A DNA stretch of 64,000 bases, from contig NW_006763135.1 of assembly GCF_000264905.1 (NCBI RefSeq), positions 1,901,179 through 1,965,178 of the forward strand, written 5' to 3'. Below are positions 23,536 through 35,516 of the stretch, one piece after another. Positions within the stretch are counted from its first letter, which is position 1. Every line of letters begins with the position of its first letter. Made by a program: the position numbers and the translations under genes. The notes beneath the pieces were generated by a model that worked only from the letters and a program-made list of their open reading frames with translations, did no database searches and was not told where the DNA came from. This stretch comes from Stereum hirsutum FP-91666 SS1. Its lineage: Eukaryota > Basidiomycota > Agaricomycetes > Russulales > Stereaceae.

Positions 23536-24341
23536 ATTCCAATGTTTGAACAATTGGATAGCCCAGGGGCCTTAAGGATGCCGGTTTTTGAGAGCAGACC
23601 TTGGGCTGTAGGAGTTTTACGTGTCCATCAGCGCAGAGCACTAGTACGCGGAAGGAAAGATACGAAGTACGGCTTTCACCCTGTAGAGTTCACTGGCCTC
23701 CTCGAAGACCGTACCATCTTATCTTCCGGAAGAAAGGGTACGTCCTACACGTGAGTGAACTTGACTGGCTCACAATGCAGCAGGTAGGCGTAACTCGACC
23801 GTTCCGACTCCTCGGCGCAGGTTCCAGCGAACTGTCGATACCTTGAACACCAACGAGCGCTGGCGGTCCATGGCAGACAGCTGAAACGAATTTTTCCGGA
23901 TTGGTAGAACTACAACCGCATATCAACGTCGGCTGTTCGACTAAGTTAGGCAAGTTGAAAGACGAAACCAACCTTGCTGGCCGGATTCACGCCTTCGGGT
24001 TCTTTGCATCCGCAAGTAGCGACATAGACTTCGGGTCAGTGAGGAGCTTCACACTTTCATCGTCTTCGTACGCCTACCAGAGACAATTATTTCACAGTTA
24101 TTCAAGATCATTGACACCTACAGTTCTGATATTTACCTATACAGATCCCGCATCTAAGTACAGGGGGGTTTGACCCGCCGGTGCCGCAACATCGATATTG
24201 AAATCCGGAATGGGAATGTAGTACGGATGGGCAGCTTCAGGGAGGCAATTTCAGCACGACACCAATGAAGTGTAAGACACGGCCGCACTGTGGAACGTAA
24301 ATCTGAGACACTAAAAGTTTCGCGTTCGGTGAGGATCTCAT
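23536..24341 (-). pseudogene. Decayed DJ-1/PfpI (Hsp31-like) gene
   Basis: On the minus strand several blocks of the DJ-1/PfpI superfamily occur in the right order but in different frames with stops between them. A start with MRSSPNAKLL lies near 24341. EAAHPYYIPIPDFNID and then VAAPAGQTP follow at about 24238-24143. The nucleophile elbow FVSAVCHGPPALVGV is at about 23900-23836. VPFLPEDKMV comes right after an in-frame TAG near 23735. A frayed tail with QKPASLRPLGYPIVQT lies at about 23600-23536. Intact relatives are about 230 residues and act as glyoxalase/chaperone-like proteins. Stops and frame changes make this a dead copy. It neighbours a terpene synthase in a gene-poor tract. Confidence 0.75.
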
Positions 24342-26580
24342 TGCAGAAAGTGAACACAAAGAGCGTGCGCTTGGTCGTGGCGATGCAATCTTCAAACTAG
24401 ACGCTGGAAAAGTCGAACATTGTTGAATCCTGCGGGCGGTGATGTACGTCGAGAGCAGTGAAGCTCAAGGATGCTTGGATGTCTTTGAAGCGCGTATTTC
24501 TTCGGCTCGAGGTGGGTCAATGCGCTTATACGCTCTGTAAGCCGGGTCTTTCGGCGGTTCGCTGGGTCCTTCGTGCATCTGAAGCTGGGAGGTATAGACT
24601 CCCATAAGGTCTCGCAGGGATAGTGGACGGAAGGAAGGAAGATATTATTTGAAAGACCAACGCGGGTCACCGGTTAGAGACAACGCGAAACCAAAGCCGG
24701 AGCAGACATGACGTCATAACTCACACCAAACTCGGGGTGGCGTATAGTAGATCAATTGTGGCCCACCACCCTCAGGAAGAATGTTACGATAATATCTCAT
24801 CTTATGTTGACAGACTCGGAGGAACCACGTCTTTAGCAAGAACCACCCGTTCTCTCGAGCGGCTAATATTAGCCAAAATTTCATTCTCTTTTTAGTAAAT
24901 CGCTCTAGGGCGCTTGAGAAACATAGAAGACATCACAGCACCGCACAGCATCTTTAGGCCTCGTAGATAGCGTTTACGCGAAGTCCGGTGCACGAGATAT
25001 ATCTCCTTCTAACAGAGCATGTCATGTCAAGGAATGTTGAAGAGACCTTCTCCCGACATTGCTCGTGAAGCGCATCGTATCGCCATGAACTTTTGAGCAC
25101 TGGTTCATATGTGAGCGGTTCAAACCCACAAAAGCGAAACTCTCAAGAGTTTTGACCAGCGCTGTCCGAGGCGCGTCAAGCATAATTCTGCGCACGATGT
25201 ACTCTATCCTTTCGCAGATCTCCCGCGAGACACGGTCTCCGGACGGCTTCTAGTTACAGCTTGAGTTCGACGTTGAAAGCCGAAGAATGACCCGGTCTGT
25301 CAAAGTCGGGACAACTCAGGACCTGTCAAGTTATGGGTTCCCAGCCTCCGTCACGCATCAGCAAACTATGCCTCTCGGGGAACAATGTACAACCTGAGGC
25401 CGCAACGTTGAAATCAGTTTATACTCATCGGCGTGGATGAATCTTGGCGCGGTCATCAGGAACTTGAACGTACCACTCGAAGCGTCGCCGGAAGCGATGA
25501 CTAGCGCTCGCATTATGATTTACCATCAGTAGGAACAGTTAGGAACGTCCTCTTTCTTTTCCGAGTGTCCGTTCCTCGGTGGATTTCAGACCGAGCATGA
25601 TGAGGGCGCATGTCCAAGATCCGTCGAGGTCCGCGGAGGATGATGACCCGCTGATGGTCCATGTGCGGACTATGTTATTTCAAAAACCACACAATAGAGG
25701 AGCTCCAGAATATATATCAGGAATAGTGCCTATTTGCAGAGATAAACTGATGATCATACACGGCTGGCATCCACTGCATGTATTCAAGTAGGCTACCTTA
25801 CATACAGTCCAGTGCATGAAGCTGAGATACGACGCACCACAAAGAAAGTCGAAGAGAATTGGGCTTGCCCAGGGCGCCATACCTTGCACAGCGGTGAGCA
25901 AAGACGTTATGAGCGGGACGCCCTAGAGATTCTCAGGCTGGAAAGGAGTGACCACGGGCTCAGGTAAAGAGCAACCCGTATTCTTTGGGAAAAGAGATGG
26001 TCGGTATCTTCATTCATGTCGGGAGTATGAGGTTGACTGCAGGCTTCTATGTGATGGCGCATAGTATTAGGACATCGTAGGGACGAGAGCCGCTTCAAGA
26101 AACAACAGTTTCACAGGTACTAGTAGGAGGATCGGTATGCCGCGGACTCGGACTCCATGTCCGCTGTGGAGCACCTTGACACTGACACGATGCATGTTTC
26201 TAAAAGCAGTGAAAGGAATGACCATACATGTTGGAGTGTCGCACAGCTACGTACAATGAGGGCGAGTGCTCGCTCGCCCTCGTTAACTATATGACACGCT
26301 GTTGGCGGCCCCAAGTGCAAGAGTGGCCATGGTCAGCAAGTCTGAAAATTGAGGCGAATTTTCGAGAGATGACCCAGAGATGTAGAATGACTTCATACAA
26401 GGATGAAAAGACTTACTGTATGGTCGAAATGCTGAGTAGGGGTGTCGAAGTTCACCGTCACGGAAAGACTCGGATGAAGTGAGGACTTTATAGGTTCCCA
26501 CGGGTCCACGTGAACAGGATCCAGTTGCAGTAAGTACGGCATCATAACTTGATCATAATCTCTTCTCCACGCCCGCCACC
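24342..26580. other. Gene-poor region, about 2.2 kb
   Basis: No frame longer than about 90 codons shows family motifs. Composition is ordinary. The tract may contain older gene relics like the DJ-1 copy next to it, but I could not identify any. The right end is the MOB1 promoter. Confidence 0.35.
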
Positions 26581-27820
26581 ATGTCTTCATTCTTCGGCCT
26601 GTAAGAACCCTATGTTTTGTGCATCACCGAAAGCCGACTTACATTCTGCCCTGACTTACACAGAGGAAAGACTCGCACGTTCAAGCCCCGCAGAGATGTG
26701 CCGGAGGGTACGAAGCAGTACCAACTGAGGAAGTACGCGGAGGCCACTCTGGTCAGTCTCCGTTTGACCGAGATTTCACCTGGACTCATCTTTGTCTGCA
26801 ACTATAATTCTCTCGGGCGTGATTGGGCGTTTGCATTGGTTGTCAATTGTGTCGGGACTTCGCTAGGGCTCGGGAAACTTGCGGTTAGCCGTGAAGCTGC
26901 CTGATGGCGAGGATCTTAACGAGTGGTTAGCTGTTCACGGTGCGTAGTCTCACTTCTCTTCGTCGATATCGGCCTGATGATTTTATATTGTCCTCGTGCT
27001 GATGGTAGCCGTTGATTTTTTTAACCACCTGAACATGCTGTACGGCACTGTGACCGAGTTCTGCACACCACAAGAGGTAAGATCGCGCATAGCGACCACT
27101 TCTCCTTTTCCTTCACTCTTACTTTTGACGTATATTGATATTTTGTTATAAATTTAATAAAGTGCCCTATAATGTCCGCTGGCCCGCGGTTAGTCTGCTG
27201 TGCACTTGCCACCACTCCATCATGTCCAATTATCCATTGATCACTCCTCCCTGTCATCCTTCATCCAGGTACGAATATCTTTGGGAAGACGGTGTCAAGT
27301 TCAAACGGCCAACCAAACTTCCTGCCCCAGAATACGTCGACGCACTCATGAACTGGGCTCAAAGTATCCTCGATGACGAGTCTACCTTCCCGAACAAAAT
27401 TGGGGTCCCTTTTCCAAGAAACTTCAGGGACACTGTCAGAACGATTGTGAGGAGGTTATTCAGGGTTTATGCCCATATATATAGCAATCATTTCGATCAA
27501 ATTTGTGCTTTGGGCATTGAAGGTATGTTTTTGGACATCGATCATCAACGCAGCTGCTCTGCTCGCCTAGCCTTACTATGGTCTTATTTGTTCCTATCGC
27601 TGTCCTCGACTGATGTGGTATTTTACAGCACATCTGAATACAAGCTATCGTCACTTCTTCCTCTTCATCAATGAGGTAAGTCTGTCCCGATCTTTCACCT
27701 TCACCTTCACCCACGCCACCTCATCGTCATTTCCTACAGTTCGATCTCGTAGATAAGAAAGAGCTCGCACCACTCGACGAATTGAACCAGGCGATTCTTG
27801 ACGAGGAGAAGGGTCGGTGA
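26581..27820 (+). CDS. MOB1: Mob1 kinase activator
   Basis: Eight exons: 26581-26600, 26664-26751, 26867-26939, 27009-27076, 27163-27188, 27269-27522, 27629-27675, 27740-27820; 218 residues, the size of human MOB1. Mob1 binds and activates NDR/LATS-type kinases (Dbf2/Sid2) in mitotic exit and septation. Nearly every family block is present: RTFKPRRDVPEGTKQYQLRK, LAVKLPDGEDLNEWLAV, DFFNHLNMLYGT, EFCTPQECPIMSAGPRYEYL and the HIYSNHFDQI block. The zinc site Cys-x4-Cys (EFCTPQEC) and His-x4-His (HIYSNH) is intact. Small exons (20 and 26 nt) are fixed by this conservation. A polypyrimidine-poor acceptor (AATAAAG) ends intron 4. Confidence 0.97.
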
Positions 27821-30800
27821 CCGTCTCGTCCTCGGTCTTTCCTCTTCGTTCCTCTCGCCACCTTTTTGGAAATCTCTTTCCCTCATCGCATTCGCCGTTC
27901 AACGTTCAGGTCTCGCATTAAACCCCTGTTTACGCCACTCATATCAGGGGTGCAAACTTTTTCCCTCTCGCATGACACGAAACCCAGATGTACAACCATT
28001 GTACATTACAAGGACGATACCCGGCCGTTCGTCGGAACTGATACGCCACTCGATCCCTTTCAATCCGCTGTGCTTTCGAATCATCTATTTTCCATACGAA
28101 CATGACGAAATGCAATCTTTTCGCCCTTGCTTCTCTCCCGCGCCGTAGGAGAATTGCGGTTCCCCATGTTCGGTTACCTCGGAAAGTATCATGTCACCCA
28201 GTCAGAATTCTCGTGGTGTTCTCCTCCCTCTTCCATTCAGGTTCATAGACGTCATAAATCTCTGCTCCGCACTGCTCCAACCTCATCATTGACCCTGGTG
28301 TTGTACACAAGCGAGTGCCACAGTAAAGTCGAGGGCGACAGCTTCGGGTAGACTGCAGGCTGGCGCGCTGCCAGCTGCTTCAAATCTATATTGACAATTG
28401 TTTAGCTGACTTTTCCAAGGGCGCTGGACCATCGGACTGTTTTGAACCATTTAGCGAGTGCCACATAGCGCCGCAGAGTCAGTAATGATGGCCGTGATGT
28501 GGATTGGCCCTAACGAGCCGATTCAGACCATACAAACCGCGGACAGGACGTCCCCGCTTGGTGAGGAAATTCAATCCATATGATTGTGATAATGGTTTAG
28601 GCGAAGGGGCAGAGCTACTATAGTTTCAGAGTCGTCCCATCTCCCAGGTCCTCTAGTTCAAAACCCAATTTTTGGTGGTTTATAAACACACAGACGTTAG
28701 AGCAAGAGTTATCAATAGCTAGTCTACCTCGTAAAGCGTTCGGTCGGGCTCGTATCTCCGGAAGAGCAATGCTCTAAACTTTCTTTCCAACACCTACGCT
28801 TACCACAATTGACGACCATACAATTAAACAGGCACACATTGGGCTTGGCCTTATTACCCGTTCCCTGGCAGAGTCCGGTGTCGAACCTTGTCAAACTCAA
28901 CATTAAGTGACACAGGGGCTTTGATTTCTCCTCTGAGGCTCGATACCGACCCTGAAGGCGTTCCACTAGTACTGGTTTATTTGTGGAATGTATAGATGAT
29001 CTGAGCTCAGAGACCAGTTTCGTCGGAGGCTGGATCTGTCAATTCTGCCAGCAGCCGCCGTCAGTTGCTCTCAGGCGCAGTACGTTAATTAGACAGAAAT
29101 TCGTGATAGAGCAGTTTGGCAACAGCGACAGGCTCGCAAGTCGGCACATTTACACTCAGACTGGCAGGTGCTTCGTAGGCGTCATGACGAAGAGTCGTCC
29201 TTCCGAAATGCTCCACGCATGTTTTATGTAGCACTTTTTAAGCTACCGCGATGTGTACATATTTGGACAACGTAGTACGCTCCAGTTTCCTCGGATTTTT
29301 TTGCTAGGAACACATCGGAGGATACGTGCTCGGCACGAATGCAGCTAGTAAGAGCGCGTAGCTGTGGGAAGTGCTGTTATTTTGAGGACAGAAAGCTGTC
29401 GGGCTGGAGTTGCTGAAAACGCTCTAGCCAGCTCTGACGGGGAAATAGCGCTTTGAATACAAAATGTAAATGAAACGGAACGGGACGATGATCGACATTT
29501 GTTATGTCGCAAGCATGATCGGGTCCCCGGATGTTAACTTGTTCGTGGCGCCTGCCATCGGAGGGTGAATCCCGCATTACTTATTGCATATCATAGGTTC
29601 CATTCTTTATTTGACACGTCTGAACGACCTCTTCAACGCTCAAGCTTCAATGCTCACCTACTCGGATGGAGAACACTGCAACTCGTACGGAGGTCCCCGA
29701 TAGCACTGCTGCTGAACTAGCACAGGAACGTCGGAACGGTGAATTAGAGCTGTTTAAATTAGAGCCTGAGTCTAGTACCCACGCGTGAATCGGACAGTGT
29801 TTGAACTACGGAGGTGAAGTTCCCCGGTGAGCGAAACTTAGCGTTCCATCCACACTGATACCAGTTCGATACGCTCATGTGCATCGTTTGCGAGCTGGAG
29901 ATGGTGCGTGATGGGCGGATATTGACCGGGATTCCCGTGCGCAATAATGCGCGACTTGGACGCCACAACTCAAGTTAGCAGTATAGTAGTGTAAGGACTG
30001 ACGGGCGGAGGGTTATCACCATTCAGTCGTCCAGAAACGCAAAAAAGACGTGCGGCGTATAACCGTAAGACCGTGTCAAACTATGAAAGGAAACTTCACA
30101 AAGAGATGAGCGGCCGAGTAATGAATTCATGAAGATCCATCCGAGTCGTTCGACATGATGGTCTCAGAGTCGGCCACGGCTAGCCATACATACATTTGGC
30201 CTCCTACTAGACGGATTGGGAAGTGAATCCCCGACCGTTGCGATGGAGACATGCAGATCTTGATGAGGAGCTATCCTCTGATAGGGGTGTGCTGTATAGA
30301 GGAAGTGCGTGGTCCCATTCCTGCACAACGGTGACACGGCTGCGTATTTCGGCCGCAGTTACATAGGTAACGGTATTCAGCTGTAGCAGCTAAGGGATGG
30401 CAAACGGGGACCAAGACAGGGAAAAGTACAAGAGAATCAACGACCCTTGAACGGTGATGGAGTTGTAAGTGGACTCGGATTGGATGGTGGATGGGTGGAC
30501 GAATATTATGGACGTCGGAAGTACGGCGGGACAGAAATTCGCCACGCTGAATATGTAGGGGCGAATTCTGGGAAAATATACAGTACGTATATGGTCTGAG
30601 GCGAGAAAGGAGGCAGGAGACTGAGACTGAGACAACGGATACGAGACAGGGAGATGAGGGATGATGCGAATGTCAATGCGTGTATGCGATAGAGGAAGAA
30701 AAGCGGGTATTGAACGAGGACACTGATGCTGTTATACAAATGATTTGGGAGACAAGAAGGACGGGATGCGAAAAAGAATAAGAACAACGTGAATGTCAAA

Positions 30801-31207
30801 CAGACTATCAAGATAACGTGAATTTTGAGAATAAAAAGCGGAGGGTGGAGGTTCGAAAGTGAGATGGCCGAGGGTGCCTGTCACGGCGACGCTGAGCTGA
30901 GAACCTGCCACGAAAGGGTTACATGACGATATGTTAGGGGTTGAGACCAAGTATTGATACAATGGGAGTGGGCCCAATGGGAGGGCAACGCAACGTCATG
31001 ATGGCGCGAAATATAGCGTTGAATGCGGATGGATGCTCCAAAAATGGCCAGGAGAGCGGCCCATCCTGCGTGTATGGGGAAGGGTGCGACTCCAATCATG
31101 GCCGATGGGGTAAATCTGTAGGCTGAAACAACTGAAAGACGAGAATGGGAGTAAGTTCCGGAGTGAAGTACGCCGTGAGGCCAGAGGTTGCGGGACTAAT
31201 AATAGGG
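27821..31207. other. Gene-poor region, about 3.4 kb
   Basis: This is the longest gap in the window. The left part is the MOB1 3' flank. The right part (about 30.4-31.2 kb) is purine-rich on plus and likely the 3' UTR of the BTB gene on minus. The middle (28.4-30.3 kb) has no frame above about 82 codons with recognisable motifs and no clear terminal repeats. I compared parts by eye with rRNA genes and found no real match. Confidence 0.35.
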
Positions 31208-32405
31208 TCATATCGTTCTCTATAGGATCATATGAGCAACCACGCGGCGAAGATGGCTTGAAGGTCGAGCAAAGACTTACCTTTACTGTAGACCACTGGG
31301 CAACGAGGTCATTTATACGTTCCCGGAGGTGGAGTCTACACCGCTCGCAAGTGAGGTGATCCGCCAAGGGTGACAGAGCACTTCGTATTGTGCCAGTCGA
31401 CAAATCTGGTGGCGAATGATGCTTGAGTAAGCACGAGAAGCATGTTCAGAAACGCGGAAAGGGCGGGGATCATACCTGGTCGTGCATCCCAAGCGAGGTA
31501 GGCAGAGGCAAGAGCCCACGCTCGAGTGACTCGTTTCTGATCAGACGAATCACATTCATATGTAGGTTCGTGAGGATTTGGTGGGGAGACGAGGAGGCGT
31601 TTAAGGGCGTCTATTCGGCCGAGATGCAGGAAGACCAGCCGCTTAAGGTAAACAGGACCTATCTTCGCGGCCATCTCGTCGGTCACGGAGTAGAGAGGGA
31701 GGGAGAGAAGATGCACGGAGACGGAGGCGGCGAGTTCGAAGAGGTCAAAGGAGGCGGCAAGAGCGTACATCTCGAGTGGAGAATGGGCCGCGTTGGCGAG
31801 GATAAGACAAAATAAGGGAGAGGACGGTGCGATATAGACTTTGATGGGGATGCCGTATCGAGCCATTGCAGTGACTGCATGTGTGATGGTATCGTGGGTG
31901 GGTGAATAATGAGAGACGGACATGGAGTAGAGTGTGTGAAGGAGGACGTTGAGGACCATGGAGTTTTCGGGTAGAGGAAGGACCTGATCAGGGTCGGAGC
32001 CTGCTACGCTAGATTTAACGTGCCGTCTGAGGAGCCCATCGAAGCCGGTATGGGATGCAGCGAGGAGCTTATGGGAGTGCACATAGAAGAAGACAGAGTC
32101 GGAGGAGAGGACGACGAGGTCTTCTGGTAGCGGCTCTAGGGCTGCGCCTGGAAAGAAGGTGGTGGAGACGGAGACAAGTGTGGCCTGACTCTGAGGGTCG
32201 GAGGAGTCGACGACAGGGCCCATGTCTACCGGGGACACAGCTGCCTGAGACATCTGTGGAAAGGGGCGAGCATTGGTTAGCAGGCCCAGCAGCGGCAATG
32301 CTAGAATCAACAGACTGGAGGAGTCGGCATCTGGGCATCCTCTGCAAACATATTCGCCGGCGCTGTCACAGACGATGATGGAGAGCTCGAGCTATCGCTG
32401 TCCAT
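31208..32405 (-). CDS. BTB/POZ-domain protein of the Agaricomycete type
   Basis: Exons (minus) 32405-32316, 32253-31476, 31405-31281 and 31219-31208 give 334 residues. After a Ser/Pro-rich start, the BTB fold is seen in LVVLSSDSVFFYVHSHKLL, LPLPENSMVLNVLLHTLY and the helices around HAVTAMARYGIP. A helical C-terminal part has LYALAA-type blocks, a Cys pair in LTCERCRLHLRERI and ends WSTVK-RTI. Such proteins are numerous in mushroom genomes; they probably act in protein interaction, possibly as ubiquitin-ligase adaptors, but no member has a function I can assign. The last exon is 12 nt (Arg-Thr-Ile-stop), chosen because it restores the family's KRTI ending after a 61-nt intron. Exon 1 relies on a GTCTGT donor. 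Confidence 0.83.
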
Positions 32406-32668
32406 GGTGAGGGGATACGGAGAGAGAATGGGAGACGGAGGAGAGAAGATGGAGACAAATCGAGTCCGAGAGAATCACCAAATAGCTTTCGCTTCCCGCC
32501 GGGATGTCGCGGGGTCGCGGCCCTCCACGGCGTCATCGACTCTCTTCCCGCCGGTTCGCGAACGTACAGCTTGGAGCCGACGCTCCAGGGCCACCCCACT
32601 CATCCGTCTTTTAGCAGCTTTTAGCTCTACACGTGTGCGTACAGAAGTAACAGAACTTCGCCATCCCT

Positions 32669-34969
32669 CTACGTCTCCCGCTTTCGTTTCTGTATCTCCT
32701 CTCTCTTCCCAAATCGTGAATCATGTAGCTCCTACAAATAGCCAATACCAAGTCCACATCGTCCCACGTCGAAGGAGAAAATTAGACAAATTCCACGAAA
32801 ATCGACTGTAAACACTGACCATATTCGCTAGGCGCTTCGCTGTGGATACCGCGTTCAGCTTTTCCAACACTTTCGACTCGGGCAGATCCATCTCGCTCAG
32901 CTTCGTTTCTATTTCCGAAACGAATACGTCAGTCCCTTTCCGCCTTCGTCATATCTCCACCTGAAACTTACTGATCCTATTCTCAATCTTATGCACCCTC
33001 TCCTCATCCCTCGCCCCGACAAAGCTGACCGAAACACCATCCCTCCCCGCTCTCGCCGTCCTTCCGACCCTATGCGTATACTCCTCCGGCTCCTCCGGTA
33101 AATCCCAATTCACAACCATCGCCACGTCCTCAATATCCAACCCTCGAGCCCCGACATCCGTGCACACCATCACCGGAACCACACACGATTTGAAAAGCTG
33201 CAGCGAATTCAGTCGTTCTCGCTGCGTCAGACGCGAGTGCAGTGCCGTCGTACGGATATTGAGCGTTTTGAGGAGGTTGGTCAGGTAGGCTGCCGTTCGC
33301 GTTCGCGCGCAGAAGATCATTGTTGGCGGTGGTTGTTCCTGTTCTTCAGCCTCGCCTGGCTTCGATTTTGACTTTGGTTTTGACTTGGCCTTTGGCTTGG
33401 ACTTGCCAGTCCGCGATGGTTTCGTTGACTCTGGTGGAGCACGCCGGAGGCGGATCGTCGACTCTGGGGGATTGCACAGAAGGTGGTAAAGATAAGATTC
33501 TTTCACTTGTGAGGGCACGAGCATGTAGAACTGCTGCAGAGTTTCAACAGTCTCGGTGCTACATCATCTTGTCAGCTAGAGTAGAGACATAGGGCACCAA
33601 TGAGACATACCCTGCGGTAATCTTATGAATAAACGGCTTTTGCTTTCCTGGTCTTGGAGTCGCATCAGCTATGGCGTCAATAGACGGTGTCCAGGTAGCG
33701 GTGAAGAGCGCTGTCTGCCGATCTCGAGGGAGAACCCCGAAGAGATGCGCAAGTTCTGGGGAGAACGTGGATGTGAGGAGCCTATCCGCCTCATCAAGCA
33801 CCTATCACGATAACAGTCATACTAAGGTCAGTCCAAGGCGCAACGGGGGCAAATCAGACGGGTAGGGGCGCGTACCAAGAATTTGACCCGCGACAGATCC
33901 CACTCGCCGCTACTGCTCCTCAAATGATCGACGAGTCTGCCTGGGGTAGCGATTACCACATGCGGTCTCCGTCCAAGTTCAAGAGCCTGTGTCATCATGT
34001 CCATTCCCCCCACTATCACAGCCGTCCTTATGTTGAGATGAGCTCCGAGAACGGCGAATTGTTCAGAGATCTGAAATGCGAGCTCTCTGCGGAAAAAGCG
34101 GTGTTAGTGCGATCATTCTTGAGTTTGTTTGTATCGCGAATGTGAGAATTGAGGTAGAATGGGGAAGGTATGCGAACCTGGTGGGGGTGAGAACGAGAGC
34201 ATAGATTCCATATGGGTCCATGGAGAGTTTTTGAAGTATCGGAAGGGCGAACGCGATAGTTTTTCCGGAACCAGTCTTTGCATTGCCTATACAATCTCTG
34301 CCTTCCAATAACGGAGTATCAGCACACCGTCCAGACAATTTCATGCTTCATTACATGGCGACGAAAACCGAACCACACCATAGTATCATCGGCGTAGGCA
34401 AGGAATCACCAAACCTTTGAGAAGAAACAATAAACCCACTCGCCTGCTAAAAGCGGTGGAATACACGCCAACTGAATCTCTGTAGGTGCTCGTATCGCCA
34501 GTTTAGAAAGCGCAGAGATGAGAGGCGGAGAGATGTCCAGAGAGGCGAATGTGGCGTTCTTTTGTGGCGAGGTCTTCAGGTTTTGTTGGTCGGGCAGACG
34601 AGACGTCGAAGACTTGGGCTTCAAGGCGATTCGGGATGTGAGGGTAGATTCTGCATCGAGAGACTTCCATGGTGCATGCGAGCTAGCGGCCTCCTCGTCG
34701 CTTTCGCCATCCTCGCTACTCTCTTCTTCCTCCTCGTCTTCTGAGTGACCCGGACCATCTTCCTTCCCTCTCGACGGCCTCCCACTCTGTACTTCGATCT
34801 CATCCTCATAGTCCTCACCATCGCCGAAAGAACCCGTGCTCATCTCTGCGTCCGCATCCTCGAGTTCTGTAGCTAAAGGAGGAGATGGTTTGCGCCTCTT
34901 CGCGGGATGTGCCTCCTGCCTTCGCATGAGTTCATCTGTCGTCAGAGCTTTCCGTTTCGGCCCAGCCAT
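32669..34969 (-). CDS. DBP8: DEAD-box RNA helicase Dbp8 (DDX49 family)
   Basis: Exons (minus) 34969-34440, 34297-34178, 34086-33876, 33801-33611, 33558-32972, 32908-32820 and 32731-32669 give 596 residues (yeast Dbp8 431). Dbp8 works in 40S ribosome biogenesis in the nucleolus. Motifs in order: motif I AKTGSGKT, Ia [54 protein letters not shown] and [13 protein letters not shown]. The first 150 residues are acidic and Ser-rich, which accounts for part of the extra length. A 40-residue insert of Lys-Ser-Pro repeats ([16 protein letters not shown]) separates the two RecA domains. The C-terminus [13 protein letters not shown] is the Dbp8 signature. Intron 1 is drawn with a GT donor at 34439 (AGEDCIGN); a GC donor a few bases earlier would give the more usual GRDCIGN. 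Confidence 0.94.
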
Positions 34970-35516
34970 AGTAGTGTTTAAACCTTCTTTGAGCAAAGTA
35001 GCAGAGTGAAGAAAGACGTAGAGAGGAACCCAAAAATTAGAGCAAGACAAAGTTTCAGTCACATAATATCGGAAAACTCCGGGGCAGCCAAATTCCGCGA
35101 CTGCGCCACACCACTTGCTCCATCGTACTTCCAAGGAGATCAGCCCAATCATTTGCGACGAGTAAGTATGAGATGGATACAGATTATCTTTATTTTTCGC
35201 GTACAGAAGGATGGAGGGTATGTGTAAGTAACGACAGGTAAGTATGCGCATGAGATCAACATCGCGAGCAGGCACCGGGCCACAATAACCAGACGGAGAA
35301 AGCGAAGCGAAGAGAAAGCGAAGCGAAGAGAACAGAAAAGTGAGAAAAGGGAGTGCAGGAACCTTTGTGCGAGCGCATGATCGGGGTACATATAAAGATA
35401 CATAAAATGCTTGTGGAGACGATGACTAGGGCTACAGTAGTTTGGGGACAACGGCGAAGATGGAGATGGGAAGATGTAGAAAGAGAAAGTCGTAATTGGG
35501 GACAACACCATGAAAC
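34970..35516. other. Intergenic, 547 bp
   Basis: This is the DBP8 promoter and the 3' flank of the HMG-box gene. It contains a 16-bp tandem repeat listed separately. No gene is seen. Confidence 0.45.
35296..35332 (+). repeat. 16-bp tandem repeat, about 2.3 copies
   Basis: The unit GAGAAAGCGAAGCGAA occurs twice perfectly and starts a third time. It lies in the probable 3' UTR of the HMG-box gene, purine-rich on plus (pyrimidine-rich in the transcript). Confidence 0.9.

Noticed and set aside
28700..29200. Possible ribosomal RNA fragment, suggested by a CCAGCAGCCGCC word and an odd Cys/Arg-rich minus-strand frame
   Set aside because: Only a 13-base word matches small-subunit rRNA; surrounding bases do not follow any rRNA segment I could recall.
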